DNA of 64,000 bases from Burkholderia sp. Bp9142 (GTDB lineage Bacteria > Pseudomonadota > Gammaproteobacteria > Burkholderiales > Burkholderiaceae). Below are positions 1 through 9,213 of the stretch, one piece after another; the stretch's first letter is position 1, and every line of letters starts with the position of its first letter. The notes under the pieces were generated by a model, which was not told where the DNA came from, ran no database searches, and worked only from the letters and a program-made list of their open reading frames with translations. Made by a program: the position numbers and the translations under genes. The stretch lies in assembly GCF_003853415.1 (NCBI RefSeq), contig NZ_QTPP01000003.1, positions 62,001 through 126,000 on the forward strand, in the 5' to 3' direction.

Positions 1-633
1 CGCGAGCGCCCAGTCCGGCACATGCCAGCCCGCGCGCGAGCGTTCACCGGCGACGAGCCACACCGGATGGCGCTCGAATACTTCAGCGAGCGCTTGCAGA
101 TAGCCGGGTTCGCCGGTCGTCGCGACGACCGAGCGCCCCATCGCGCGCAGCGTCGAGGCAGGCTGATGCGCGAGCCAGCGGCGCGCGTCGTCGAGCTGGC
201 GCGGCGACGGATCGTCGATCGCGCCGCGCAGCCAGCCGGACGGATCCCCGCGCAGGCCGTCGAGCATCGCGTCGGCTTGCGCGGGCGACATGCGGCCGAC
301 CGACGCCGACCAGAACGCATCGTCGAGCGTGAAGTTGCCTTCGACGTTGACGATCCGGCGCACGCGCGCCGGATGCGCATGCGCGAACAGCATCGCGATC
401 GCGCCGCCGACCGAGTGACCGACGAGGTCGACCGGCTGCGCGCCGTAGTGCGCGTCGACGGCCTGCCGCACATGCTCGACCTGGGCGGCGAGCGTGATCG
501 CGTCGAACGGCGCGCCGCGGTGGATGCCGTAGCCGAGCAGGTCGGGCGCGAGATGCGGGCCGGGCCATTCGGGCACGTCGAACGTGCCGATGAAACCGTG
601 GATGAAGACGACGGGCGGGGTGGGTTCATTCAT
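1..633 (-). CDS. alpha/beta hydrolase, C-terminus beyond window
   Basis: Reading from the ATG at 633, the protein starts MNEPTPPVVFIHGFIGTFD, with the HG oxyanion-hole motif typical of alpha/beta hydrolases. The nucleophile elbow GHSVGG follows at about residue 76. The frame stays open to base 1, so about 211 residues are visible and the C-terminus is missing. The ATG overlaps the stop of the upstream DinB-like gene (ATGA), so the two are probably translationally coupled. The fold assignment is firm from motifs; the substrate is unknown. A different frame is also open here, but its arginine-rich translation marks it as a shadow. Confidence 0.8.
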   Translation of the reverse strand, partial: MNEPTPPVVFIHGFIGTFDVPEWPGPHLAPDLLGYGIHRGAPFDAITLAAQVEHVRQAVDAHYGAQPVDLVGHSVGGAIAMLFAHAHPARVRRIVNVEGNFTLDDAFWSASVGRMSPAQADAMLDGLRGDPSGWLRGAIDDPSPRQLDDARRWLAHQPASTLRAMGRSVVATTGEPGYLQALAEVFERHPVWLVAGERSRAGWHVPDWALA

Positions 634-1436
634 GCGGCGGCCGAGGAAGCAAGGGGCGGCAATTCGAGTTCGGCGAGCAGTTCGTCGAGTTCGAGCACGT
701 GCGTGCGGTCGTGGTCGAGCAGCTCGCGCACGAGTTCGTCGAGCGACATGCGCCGGATGCCGTCGCGCAACCCGCAGCGTGCGAGTTCCGGCGGGTGCAG
801 CGCCGCGGCCGTCGCGCACAGCGCGGCGCGTCCGGTGCGGAATGCGGCGAGTGCGTCGTCGAGCGGCTGGGCGAGGTAGTCGCGCTGTGCGGCGAGCGCG
901 GTGCCGTCGACGGACGCGATCACCGGCAGCTCGTGCGTGCGCACGACATCGATGCGTTCGGCGAACACGGCGTCGAGGTCGCGCAAGTGACACGCATGTT
1001 CGATGAGCGAGAAGCCCGTGCCGGCCGGGCGGCGCGTGGCGAGCGCGGCGGGAACCTGCGCGGCATACGCGGCGATCCGGGCTGGCATCGCGGCCAGCGC
1101 GGCAACGACGCCGGCGAACGGCAGCACCTGCGGATACGCGCTGAACACCGCGCCGTAGCTGAACAGTGCGCCGCCGATCCGGCCGCGCGCCTGCACGACG
1201 TCGTGCCCGTGACGGCGCATCACGTCGGCGACCATCGCGCCGCAGAACTGGCGGGCGGTCGTATCGGCTTCGATTTCGGGGAACTTGTGCGCGATCTCGT
1301 GCTGGATCGCGCCGATCGCGGCGACGCCGACGCGCGACAGCGCCGCGAATTCGACATAGCGCTCGGGCTGCGCGATCAGCGCTTCGAGCTGCGCGCCGAG
1401 CGGCGTCGCGCGAAAACGGTCGAAACGGGAATGCAT
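630..1436 (-). CDS. DinB-like domain protein
   Basis: 268 residues. The C-terminal part (about 145-260) has the DinB/DUF664 pattern: an early IEHACHLRD helix and a late LLDHDRTHVLELDELL helix. Their histidines form the metal site in this four-helix family. The N-terminal 140 residues resemble nothing I recognise. DinB-like proteins are often thiol-dependent transferases or stress proteins, but no function can be set here. The ATG at 1436 is preceded by GAGGTG, which lies inside a long inverted repeat, so control at or near translation start is likely. The gene is coupled to the downstream hydrolase by an ATGA overlap. Confidence 0.7.
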   Translation of the reverse strand: MHSRFDRFRATPLGAQLEALIAQPERYVEFAALSRVGVAAIGAIQHEIAHKFPEIEADTTARQFCGAMVADVMRRHGHDVVQARGRIGGALFSYGAVFSAYPQVLPFAGVVAALAAMPARIAAYAAQVPAALATRRPAGTGFSLIEHACHLRDLDAVFAERIDVVRTHELPVIASVDGTALAAQRDYLAQPLDDALAAFRTGRAALCATAAALHPPELARCGLRDGIRRMSLDELVRELLDHDRTHVLELDELLAELELPPLASSAAA

Positions 1437-1443
1437 GACGAAA

Positions 1444-1492
1444 GCACCTCGCTTAGTAACGTGTCAAAACGATACGTTACTAAGCGAGGTGC
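1444..1492. promoter_or_regulatory. 19-bp perfect inverted repeat, candidate operator
   Basis: The arm gcacctcgcttagtaacgt (1444-1462) is repeated as an exact reverse complement at 1474-1492, with an 11-bp spacer. The inner bases continue the symmetry with one mismatch. On the minus strand the repeat ends about 8 bases before the ATG of the DinB-like gene and contains its GAGGTG ribosome-binding site and a TTGACA-like hexamer. It could be a repressor operator (TAGTAACG half-sites suit TetR- or MarR-type dimers) or a hairpin hiding the ribosome-binding site. Confidence 0.65.
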
Positions 1493-1577
1493 CGTCAATC
1501 CCCGTCGATCCACTGGTTCGGACGATTCGGCCGGGACGCCCGCATCGTTGCCGCGGCGGCGCCCGGCCCGGGCCGGC

Positions 1578-2009
1578 TCATGCGTTGTGCTGACGGTCCA
1601 TCTCCGCGCGCAGCCGCGCCTCCTGTTCCTGCAGCTCCGGCGTGAATGCTTCGCCGAAGTCCTCGGGCGAGAAGATCTGGCGAATCTCGATGTCCGATTC
1701 GCTCGGCATCGGATTCGGGCAGCGCTTGACCCATTCGACCGCTTCTTCCATTGAATTCACCTGCCATAGCCAGTAGCCGGCGATCAGTTCCTTGGTCTCG
1801 GCGAACGGGCCGTCGATGACGGTCCGGTCCTTGCCGGAGAAATGCACGCGCTTGCCGCGCGAACTCGGATGGAGCCCTTCGCCGGCGAGCATCACGCCGG
1901 CTTTCACGAGTTCCTCGTTGTACTGGCCCATCGCGGCCAGCAGTTCGGTATCGGGCATCGCGCCCGATTCGGAAAAGGCCGTTGCCTTGACGATCACCAT
2001 GACGCGCAT
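1578..2009 (-). CDS. YciI/DGPF family protein
   Basis: 143 residues starting MRVMVIVKA. AAGGAG lies 9 bases before the ATG at 2009, which decides this start over longer in-frame extensions. The body carries the DGPFAETKELIAGYWLWQV stretch that names the DGPF (YCII-related) family, a ferredoxin-like alpha/beta barrel. The family is often paired with ECF sigma factors, but none is adjacent here. The C-terminal 30 residues after the domain are charged and probably helical. Enzymatic activity is unproven for this subfamily. Confidence 0.85.
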   Translation of the reverse strand: MRVMVIVKATAFSESGAMPDTELLAAMGQYNEELVKAGVMLAGEGLHPSSRGKRVHFSGKDRTVIDGPFAETKELIAGYWLWQVNSMEEAVEWVKRCPNPMPSESDIEIRQIFSPEDFGEAFTPELQEQEARLRAEMDRQHNA

Positions 2010-2274
2010 TGTTGGACTCCTTGAACGGGAAAAGGGGAATCCGCTGTCGCCGGCCGTGCGGACGGCAAAACGAGCGGTTACGACACTACGACGCGCGGCG
2101 ATCGCGCGAATCGACATCGCACGCCAAGGAAATTCGATGACCGGTGACGGGGGCGGGCGATGGTCGTGGGGACGACATTCAGCCGCGGCCTGACGCGGCG
2201 AGCCGCGTAAGCCGATCCATTCCGGTGCGGATCGATCGCGCGGCGGCGTGCCGGAATCGCCGGTCAAAACTGGT

Positions 2275-2288
2275 ATGCTGATCAGCAT
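2275..2288. promoter_or_regulatory. 14-bp palindrome before the 2310 gene
   Basis: atgctgatcagcat is a perfect palindrome 21 bp upstream of the ATG at 2310. It overlaps a TATGCT sequence that could be a -10 box, which is where a repressor would sit. The 300 bp between the YciI gene and this small gene are otherwise featureless to me. Confidence 0.35.
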
Positions 2289-2309
2289 TACATTCATGCG
2301 GAGGGCGCC

Positions 2310-2540
2310 ATGGCAACGAAGGAAGTCTCGAAGAAAAAGTACCTGAAGATTCTGAACAAACGCCTGCGGGCCGAACCGGGCGCACCGGACGGCGCGTCGT
2401 TCGTGTTCTTTCCGCTCGGCGCGAAGGCCAAGCAAGCGACGGGCGTCGTGTCCGGCGAGCCGCGCAGCAAGCGCGAACTCGCGGTGATGGCCGCGATCCA
2501 GAGCAAGGCGGCCGCCGAATACGTCGTGACCGGCGTTTGA
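2310..2540 (+). CDS. small basic conserved-type hypothetical protein
   Basis: 76 residues, MATKEVSKKKYLKILNKRL at the N-terminus. The first 20 residues are strongly basic; a more neutral C-terminal half follows. GGAGGG just before the ATG is a good ribosome-binding site, and codon use fits the neighbours, so I take it as real. There is no signal peptide, membrane segment or motif I can name. It is transcribed alone, convergent with the ODP-type gene 33 bp downstream. The basic start allows nucleic-acid or ribosome contact, but that is a guess. Confidence 0.65.
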   Translation: MATKEVSKKKYLKILNKRLRAEPGAPDGASFVFFPLGAKAKQATGVVSGEPRSKRELAVMAAIQSKAAAEYVVTGV

Positions 2541-2573
2541 CCGGCGAGCCGCCCGCCCGCGGGCGCGTGAGCG

Positions 2574-3278
2574 CTACGCTGCGGCGGCCGCCTCGCAATG
2601 AGCAATCACACCGGCGATCACGCGCGGAATGTCGTGCGTGATCGCCGGGCCGTGCATCGGCAGGATGATGTCGAGATCGAGCGCCTGGATGCGGCGCAGC
2701 GCGCTCGCCAGGTGCGCGAGCGACGGCAGGTAGTCCGAGCGCGTGATTGCGTCGAGGATCGCGGGCAGCGGGTCGTCGGTCTCCTCCCTGCCGAAGCGCA
2801 TCAGGATGTCCGACGACAGCAATGCCTTGTACGCCGGCAGATACACGACGAGCGCATCCCACTGATGCACGTGCTTCGTGAAGACCGGCACGACGCCGGT
2901 GCCCGACAGTGTCGTCGGCTCGCCGTCCTTCAGCGCAATCGTGCGCACGCCGAACACGTCGGCGAGTCCCCAGGTACACATCGGATGTCCGTACGCGACG
3001 AGCGCCGGGTTGACCGCGAGGAAGTCGGGCAGCGCGCCCATTTCGTCGGCCTCGAAGTGCGGGACGATCACGCTGCTGACCATCGAGGGCGCGATGCCGA
3101 CGGTGTCGAGCGCCGCGCTCAGTTGCGTGAAATTGGAACGGGTGCCCGTTTCGACGCACAGCACGTCGCCGTGCGGCGATCGTACGAAGAACTGGCTGAA
3201 GCACAGGTTCAGCGTGTCGACGTAGGTCGTCGCGCGAAACAGGCCGTCGCGGACGGCGTCGATTCGGGAGGCGCTCAT
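2574..3278 (-). CDS. ODP-type diiron metallo-beta-lactamase-fold protein
   Basis: 234 residues. The signature HFEADE (H74, E76, D78) replaces the HxHxDH of hydrolytic metallo-beta-lactamases. It matches the HxExD diiron site of flavodiiron proteins and their stand-alone relatives, the oxygen-binding diiron proteins. The other expected ligands are present: H138 in HVHQWD, D157 in LLSSDIL and H209 in LPMHGP. There is no flavodoxin domain, so electrons would have to come from another protein. The likely role is O2 or NO binding or reduction, or sensing. The ATG at 3278 has AGGA upstream; longer starts add a proline/arginine-rich stretch. Confidence 0.75.
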   Translation of the reverse strand: MSASRIDAVRDGLFRATTYVDTLNLCFSQFFVRSPHGDVLCVETGTRSNFTQLSAALDTVGIAPSMVSSVIVPHFEADEMGALPDFLAVNPALVAYGHPMCTWGLADVFGVRTIALKDGEPTTLSGTGVVPVFTKHVHQWDALVVYLPAYKALLSSDILMRFGREETDDPLPAILDAITRSDYLPSLAHLASALRRIQALDLDIILPMHGPAITHDIPRVIAGVIAHCEAAAAA

Positions 3279-3425
3279 CGGGGATCCTCGCGCAGGGAAG
3301 GGGGAGCCGCGCCGCCCGCGCACCGCGGGTTGCGGTGCGGCAAGCGGCAGCGGTCGATCTTCCGAATCAGTCTAGCAGCGCTGCCCCGGATTCGCGAACC
3401 GGGGCGACCCCGCGGCCGGGCCGCG

Positions 3426-4196
3426 TCAGTTCTTCAGCTTGTAGCCGGTGCGGAACATCCACGCGACGATCGCGAGCAGGATCGCGAGGAACAACGTGGT
3501 CGCCGCGAGGCTGATCCCCACGTGCACGTCGGCGAGCCCGTAGAACGACCAGCGGAAGCCGCTGATCAGGTAGACGATCGGGTTGAACAGCGTGACGATG
3601 CGCCACGCGGGCGGCAGCATGTCGACCGAATAGAAGCTGCCGCCGAGGAACGTGAGCGGCGTGATGATCAGCAGCGGCACGAGCTGCAGCTTCTCGAAGC
3701 TGTCGGCCCAGATGCCGATCACGAAGCCGAACAGGCTGAAGGTGATCGACGTCAGCACGAGGAACAGCACCATCCAGAACGGATGCAGGATGTGCAGCGG
3801 CACGAACAGGCCGGCCGTCGCGAGGATGATCAGCCCGAGCAGCAGCGACTTCGACGCGGCCGCGCCCACATACGCGATCACGATCTCCCAGTACGACACG
3901 GGCGCCGACAGGATCTCGTAGATCGTGCCCGTGAAGCGCGGGAAGTAGATGCCGAACGACGCGTTCGAGATGCTCTGCGACAGCAGCGACAGCATCACGA
4001 GGCCCGGCACGATGAACGACCCGTAGCCGATTCCGTTCACGTCGCTGATGCGCGAGCCGATCGCCGAGCCGAACACGACGAAGTACAGCGACGTCGAGAT
4101 CACCGGCGCGATGATGCTCTGCATCAGCGTGCGGCGCGTGCGGGCCATTTCGGCGCGGTAGATCGCGCGGATGCCGTGGAAATTCCAGTGCGCCAT
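3426..4196 (-). CDS. yadH: ABC-2 type permease, YadH-like
   Basis: 256 residues, the same length as E. coli YadH, with a matching layout. A cytoplasmic start ([19 protein letters not shown]) is followed by six hydrophobic segments and the ABC-2 stretch [21 protein letters not shown] late [19 protein letters not shown] region and [14 protein letters not shown] follow. It forms the membrane channel of an exporter with the ATPase encoded 5 bp upstream. The substrate is unknown; the NodJ/YadH group handles lipids, oligosaccharides or drugs. Confidence 0.85.
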   Translation of the reverse strand: MAHWNFHGIRAIYRAEMARTRRTLMQSIIAPVISTSLYFVVFGSAIGSRISDVNGIGYGSFIVPGLVMLSLLSQSISNASFGIYFPRFTGTIYEILSAPVSYWEIVIAYVGAAASKSLLLGLIILATAGLFVPLHILHPFWMVLFLVLTSITFSLFGFVIGIWADSFEKLQLVPLLIITPLTFLGGSFYSVDMLPPAWRIVTLFNPIVYLISGFRWSFYGLADVHVGISLAATTLFLAILLAIVAWMFRTGYKLKN

Positions 4197-4201
4197 GTGT
4201 G

Positions 4202-5146
4202 TTACGCCCCTTGTGCGCCGTTGCGGCGGTTGTCGATCAGGCTGACGAAAATGTCCTCGAGCGAGCTCTGCGTCGTATGCAGGTCGCGAAAACCGATGCC
4301 GGCCGAGCCGAGCGCGTTGATCAGCTTCGCGATGCTCGCGTCGTCGCGCTGCGAGTCGTACGTATAGACGAGCGCCGCGCCGTCGTCCGCGCGGTCGAGC
4401 CCGAATGTGGCGAGTTCGGCCGGCACGGTCGCGAGCGGATGCTCGAGCTGCACGGTCAGCTGCTTCTTGCCGAGCTTGCGCATCAGCTCGCGCTTTTCTT
4501 CGACGAGCACGAGTTCGCCGCCGAGGATGATGCCGATCCGGTCGGCCATCTCCTCGGCTTCCTCGATGTAGTGCGTGGTCAGCAGGATCGTCACGCCGCT
4601 TTCGCGCAGCGAGTCGACCAGCTTCCACATGTCGCGGCGCAACTCGACGTCGACGCCGGCCGTCGGCTCGTCGAGGAACAGGATGCGCGGCTCGTGCGAC
4701 AGCGCCTTCGCGATCATCACGCGGCGCTTCATGCCGCCCGACAGCGTCATCAGCTTGTTGTCGCGCTTGTCCCACAGCGACAGCGCCTTCAGCGTCTTCT
4801 CGATGTGCGCCGGATCGGGCGCCTTGCCGAACAGGCCGCGGCTGAACGACACGGTCGCCCAGACGGTTTCGAACGCGTCGGTCGTCAACTCCTGCGGCAC
4901 GAGGCCGATCATTTCGCGGGCGGCGCGGTATTGATCGCGGATGTCGTGGCCGCCGACCGTCACGCGGCCTTCGGTCGGCGTGACGATGCCGCAGATCGAG
5001 CCGATCAGCGTGGTCTTGCCCGCGCCGTTCGGCCCGAGCAGCGCGAAGATCTCGCCGGGGCGGATGTCGAGGGTCACGTGCTTCAGCGCCTGGAAGCCGG
5101 ACGCGTAAGTCTTGGAGAGGTCGGAGACGGAAAGGATCGGTTGCAT
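4202..5146 (-). CDS. yadG: ABC exporter ATP-binding protein, YadG-like
   Basis: 314 residues from the ATG at 5146 ([17 protein letters not shown]); an ATG 15 bases upstream is also possible. Walker A is GPNGAGKTT, the ABC signature LSGGMKRR, and Walker [13 protein letters not shown], followed by the H-loop TTHY. About 85 residues after the nucleotide-binding domain form the C-terminal extension usual in CcmA/NodI/YadG ATPases. It is first in a two-gene operon with the yadH-like permease. Confidence 0.87.
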   Translation of the reverse strand: MQPILSVSDLSKTYASGFQALKHVTLDIRPGEIFALLGPNGAGKTTLIGSICGIVTPTEGRVTVGGHDIRDQYRAAREMIGLVPQELTTDAFETVWATVSFSRGLFGKAPDPAHIEKTLKALSLWDKRDNKLMTLSGGMKRRVMIAKALSHEPRILFLDEPTAGVDVELRRDMWKLVDSLRESGVTILLTTHYIEEAEEMADRIGIILGGELVLVEEKRELMRKLGKKQLTVQLEHPLATVPAELATFGLDRADDGAALVYTYDSQRDDASIAKLINALGSAGIGFRDLHTTQSSLEDIFVSLIDNRRNGAQGA

Positions 5147-6204
5147 GCTCACGGATGGCACGGCCGGTCGGTCCGACGCCGCGCGCCGCGCGTGCCCGGT
5201 GCCGCCGCCGTGAAGCGGCCGGTGTCGGGGGCGGCATGGCGAACGGGCGTCATGTCGAACGGCGTTGTGGTGCGGGATCGCAGGACCGCCATATTAGCAA
5301 CCGGAAGATGGAATTGCATTTTGACGGAAAGGGTATGTGATGCCGGTGCGGGATTTGCAGGAAATGCCCGGGTGCCAGTCAATAATGCGATGCTTTATTT
5401 GAATCGAGCGAACAATGCGCGCCGTTTTCGCTCGATCGGACGGCGATCGCGCGTGCGCACGGCAGCGGGACGGGCGGGGCGGCCGACTGTGCAGCCCGAA
5501 CGCTACCGCGCCGTACCGGGACGGCACGCGCCACGCGGTGCTGCCCGGCAGCTGCGGCACGCTCGCGATCATCGACTTGCAAGAGGGCGCCGCGGCATGC
5601 ACGCGGGCCGCCGAAGGCCGGCCCGCCGGGCCTCGCGCGGGTTGACCGCCGTCATTCGAACGCGCGTTGTACCCTCGGGTATTTGTCTGAGCAAATAAAT
5701 TGAAGGCCGTTTGAAAAATTGTCAAACACCCTGCACGCACTAGGATCGAGGGGGGCGGCGCGTTTGGAACTCTGCATCCATTTACTTGTGCGTTTCGTCC
5801 GATCATAGTCTCGAAAACGACGCATCACGATAACGAATCAAGCGTACGTACGGAGACCAATACATGAGACGCCTATCCGAGGGCCCGGCAGCACTGCCGT
5901 TTCCGCGTTTTTCGCCGGATGCGGGCGCGACGCGAGTCGCGCGCCTGCATCATCGCATCGCGTTGCCGCTGTAGCGACGCCCCCCATTCCGTTTCGACTT
6001 CCCCGATGGCGCCGTGCCGCATGACGGCGCCGCCGGATAGCGCTTGCCTGCCGCGGCGGTCGTGATCGCATCTGCTCGACCTGCAACGCGGCGCGCATTG
6101 CGCGCATCGTCATGCGCCGCGCACGCTCGCGGCGGCGCGATACCAACCGGCGGGCCACGCAGCCCGTCCGGACGAGACCTGTCGTATCTGAAAAGGAGGG
6201 GTTG
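5147..6204. other. 1.06-kb intergenic leader with dyads
   Basis: No convincing large gene is present. Items seen: a dyad gtttga/tcaaac (5709-5714 and 5722-5727) in an AT-richer patch, a weaker atttg/caaat dyad just before it (5681-5696), and a perfect ggcgccgt/acggcgcc stem (6008-6015 and 6024-6031) without a T-run. A possible 36-codon ORF at 5864-5974 is listed separately. The AT-richer patch around 5680-5730 is the best place for the promoter of the lipoprotein operon starting at 6205. Confidence 0.5.
5864..5974 (+). CDS. possible 36-residue leader peptide
   Basis: ATG at 5864 is preceded by GGAG at an 8-base spacing. It opens a short reading frame (MRRLSEGPAALPFPRF...) ending in TAG at 5974. 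There is no recognisable domain; the product would be basic and proline-containing. It lies in the leader of the lipoprotein operon, about 230 bases before the first large gene. Evidence is only the ribosome-binding site and the open frame, so it may be chance. Confidence 0.25.
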   Translation: MRRLSEGPAALPFPRFSPDAGATRVARLHHRIALPL

Positions 6205-7815
6205 ATGCTTTGCATTCCTGAATGGCGGAAGGCGGTCCTGTCGTGCGCCGTGCTGGCGCTGCCGTTCGTCGCCGGTTGCGGCGGCGGCGACGATCCGGGC
6301 CCGATCAACGTGCCGCAGTGCTCGGGCAGCGCATGCGGGCCGAGCGGTGCCGAAACGACGCCGCCCGTCGTGACGAAGCTGTGTCCGGATTCGCTCGATT
6401 ACACGACCACCTACACGGGCGGTTCGGGCAGCGGCGAATACGTGAAGGTGAAGTTCGACACGACGAAGCTCACCTACCAGATGCAGTTCATCGAATCGTC
6501 GGTGCCGACCTCGGCGGGGCAGGTCAACGACACGCGTGCGGGCCTGACGATCAGCGGCGCGTTCCATCATCCGGCCAACCTGCCGACGGCCGAGCAGAAC
6601 CGCTGCGCGTTCGTGCTCGACAGCGGCGCGACGAGCGACGGCGCGTATTCGGTGACGATCAAGCGCACCGATCCGCCGATGCTGTTCGTCGGGAACGGGG
6701 TGGTCGGCGGCGGGATTCCGGGCGCGACGATCGCGTTTCCAGGCATCGAACTCCTGCCGGGGCTGTTCCTGGGCACCGTGCCGTCGCGCACGTTCGATTT
6801 CTATCCGTTCATCGGCTTCACCGACACCGAGACCGATTTCACGAAGGTCGCGGGCAACTACAACGAAGTGGGCATCCACCTGTCGCCGCTCGGCGGCAAT
6901 GCGCAGAGCGCGAGCGGGCCGGTCGGCTGGGAGCCGGACGTCGTCAACTGGAACCAGACGTTCAATGCGGACGGTTCGTGCACGATCACGCCGAACAGCG
7001 ACTACTCGTGCCAGACGACCGGATCGCCGTGGACGCTGCGCAAGAACGCGGATGGATCGAGCGACAACGTGTTCGTGAGCAATGCGGTGGCGAACCCGTT
7101 CGGCACGCCCGTGTATCCGCTCGCGGGGCAGGGGGCGTCGCTCGTGATCGCGCCGAGTCAGGCGAAGGGCATCATGATCGTCGGCAAGCTGAATGGCGTG
7201 CGTGTGCCGGTCGTGATCCGCGTCGGCTACAACCACGTCGATGCGGGCAATCTGCTCGCGTCCGTCGCCGATCCCGAAGTCGGCATCTCGATGCTTTCGT
7301 CGACGACCGCGATCGCCGCGAATTCCCTGAAGGGCGGCTACATCGGCGCGACCAGTGCGTCCGCATGCGGCGTCGTGACATCGACCGGCCAGGCGAACGC
7401 GCTGGCGACGGCGGGCCCGAGCTTCGACGTACACGTGCCGCACCCCGACCTGCCCGGCACGTTCACCAATGGCGCGTTCTATTCGGAGGCGGGCAGCTGC
7501 AACGACGGCACCGCCGTGTCGACGATCGCCGCGAACTACACGTCGACGCTGTTCCAGGGCGCCACCGCGGCGTTCATCGATCCGCAGACGTCGTCGGTGA
7601 GCTCGCAATTCGCACTCGACTACACGCAGGCCACGCCCGGCAAGATCAAGGTCACGGTCGCGCAGGACTTCAACGCGAAGGGCGCGAACGGCAACGTGGC
7701 GATCTTCGGCAAGGGCGACACGGGCTGGCTCGTGACGGCCGGGAATGTCTACGCGATGGTCGTCAACAACAACAAGGTCAATCCGTTCTTCACGGTCGGC
7801 GCATTCGTCCAGTAA
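6205..7815 (+). CDS. lipoprotein of unknown function, paralogue 1
   Basis: 536 residues. The ATG at 6205 has AAGGAGG in front. The N-terminus is a lipoprotein signal with lipobox VAGC, followed by a GGGDD spacer, so it is probably lipid-anchored. It shares clear blocks with the next gene: LCP..DY.T...GGSGSGE near the start of the mature part, VKV..DTTK.TY.M, FLG/GIPGATI, and the C-terminal end F(F/Y)TVGAFVQ. The family may be DUF2957, from memory. This copy is about 120 residues longer than paralogue 2, partly through an extra cysteine-containing stretch. Function is unknown. Confidence 0.8.
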   Translation: MLCIPEWRKAVLSCAVLALPFVAGCGGGDDPGPINVPQCSGSACGPSGAETTPPVVTKLCPDSLDYTTTYTGGSGSGEYVKVKFDTTKLTYQMQFIESSVPTSAGQVNDTRAGLTISGAFHHPANLPTAEQNRCAFVLDSGATSDGAYSVTIKRTDPPMLFVGNGVVGGGIPGATIAFPGIELLPGLFLGTVPSRTFDFYPFIGFTDTETDFTKVAGNYNEVGIHLSPLGGNAQSASGPVGWEPDVVNWNQTFNADGSCTITPNSDYSCQTTGSPWTLRKNADGSSDNVFVSNAVANPFGTPVYPLAGQGASLVIAPSQAKGIMIVGKLNGVRVPVVIRVGYNHVDAGNLLASVADPEVGISMLSSTTAIAANSLKGGYIGATSASACGVVTSTGQANALATAGPSFDVHVPHPDLPGTFTNGAFYSEAGSCNDGTAVSTIAANYTSTLFQGATAAFIDPQTSSVSSQFALDYTQATPGKIKVTVAQDFNAKGANGNVAIFGKGDTGWLVTAGNVYAMVVNNNKVNPFFTVGAFVQ

Positions 7816-7886
7816 CGGCGCACTGAACCCGGAACACCGGCGGCGCACGCGTCGCCGCCGGCGAATCAAAATTCAAGAGGATTCCT

Positions 7887-9140
7887 ATGAATGTGAAGAA
7901 TTGGATGGCCGCGGCATCGCTCGCGCCCGTGCTGGTTGCCTGCGGCGGCGACGGCGACCCGCCGCCCGCGCCGGTAGTCCGGCTGTGCCCGCAGACCATC
8001 GACTACAACACGGTGTTCATCGGCGGGTCCGGCTCGGGCGAACTCGTGAAGGTGCAGCTCGACACGACGAAGATGACGTACCGGATGACCTACCTTGCAT
8101 CGCCGGTGCCGGCCACCACCGGCACGGTGCAGCCGACGCGCGACACGGCGCCGGCCAACGTCGTCGACGGCACGCTGGCCGACGAGACCGGCCTGCCGAC
8201 CGTGAAGCTGAACCAGTGCACGTTCCGGATGCAGAACGCGAGCCTCGACCCGAGCCGGCCGGCACGCCTGTTCCTCGGCGAAGGCGTGCTGGGCGGCGCG
8301 ATTCCCGGCGCGACGATCCAGTTCGACGGCGTGATCGGCGTCGGCAGGATTGCGAAGACGACGTTTCCGTATTACCCGTTCATCAGCTTCTCGTCGCTCG
8401 AAACCGACCTGTCGAAGATCGCCGGCACGTACAACCAGCTCGGCTACCACCAGGTGCCGTCGCAGAACTTCCAGCCGGTGGCGCTCGACCAGCAGGTGAC
8501 GATCAACGCCGACGGCAGCTACGTCGAGACCGACAACTTCGGCAGGAAGAACGGCGGGCAGGCGCTCGCGTCGAGCGCGACCGTGAACCAGCCGTTCATG
8601 CTGCGTGCCGATGCGCCGGCGTTCCAGTCGCTGAACTACCAGCCGCAGATTCCGCCGACGCTCGCCGCGCTCGATCCGGCGAAGGCCGGCAAGGGAATCC
8701 TGATCGTCGGCAAGCTGCGCAACCAGCTCGTGCCGATCTTCATCCGCACCGGCGCCGCGAACGCGGACCTCACGCAGGGCCAGCCGAGCGCGGACGACGA
8801 ATCGGGAATCTCGTTCCTGAGCCCGCGGGCGGCGGTCGTGCAGGGCTCGCAGAACGGCGAGTACACGGGCGTCGACAGCGCGTTCAACTATCGCGCGACC
8901 GCGCTCGTCGGCGCGCAGGCGACGCTGCTCGACCCGTTCAACGCATCGCAGGCCGCGCTCACGCGCGCGCTGAACCTCGATTACACGCAGCAGGTGCCGG
9001 GCGTCGTGACGACCGTGCATGCGGACGCGGCATCGGGGCCGGCAACCGGCAAGTTCGTGTTCACCGGCGGTGTGTTCGGCTTCCTCGACATGGCCGATAC
9101 GAGCAATCCGTACTTCACGGTCGGTGCGTTCGTGCAGTGA
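7887..9140 (+). CDS. lipoprotein of unknown function, paralogue 2
   Basis: 417 residues, start MNVKNWMAAASLAPVLVAC, with AGAGGA before the ATG. The lipobox LVAC is followed by GGDGD. It is a diverged tandem copy of the preceding gene, with the same DY.TVFIGGSGSGELVKV opening and the same last residues PYFTVGAFVQ. The 71-bp gap and equal direction imply one operon with the OmpW and PraB-like genes downstream. The mature part is rich in beta-strand-forming residues and low in charge. No catalytic motif is visible. Confidence 0.8.
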   Translation: MNVKNWMAAASLAPVLVACGGDGDPPPAPVVRLCPQTIDYNTVFIGGSGSGELVKVQLDTTKMTYRMTYLASPVPATTGTVQPTRDTAPANVVDGTLADETGLPTVKLNQCTFRMQNASLDPSRPARLFLGEGVLGGAIPGATIQFDGVIGVGRIAKTTFPYYPFISFSSLETDLSKIAGTYNQLGYHQVPSQNFQPVALDQQVTINADGSYVETDNFGRKNGGQALASSATVNQPFMLRADAPAFQSLNYQPQIPPTLAALDPAKAGKGILIVGKLRNQLVPIFIRTGAANADLTQGQPSADDESGISFLSPRAAVVQGSQNGEYTGVDSAFNYRATALVGAQATLLDPFNASQAALTRALNLDYTQQVPGVVTTVHADAASGPATGKFVFTGGVFGFLDMADTSNPYFTVGAFVQ

Positions 9141-9213
9141 CCACGCGCGGATGGAGACACGGTGGCGCCGCGCGCAGGTGCGCGGCGCCCGGACAGAATG
9201 AGGGGGAGACTTC

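Noticed and set aside
83-568. Open frame on the minus strand in the hydrolase region
   Set aside because: The translation is almost only Arg, Ala and Asp; the hydrolase with HG and GHSVGG motifs lies in another frame of the same strand.
3383-3405. GC-rich hairpin after yadH as terminator
   Set aside because: gccccgg/ccggggc can pair, but no T-run follows on either strand.
2598-4367. 589-codon frame on the plus strand
   Set aside because: Arg/Glu/Asp/His-rich mirror of the ODP and yadH genes, no domain, no ribosome-binding site.
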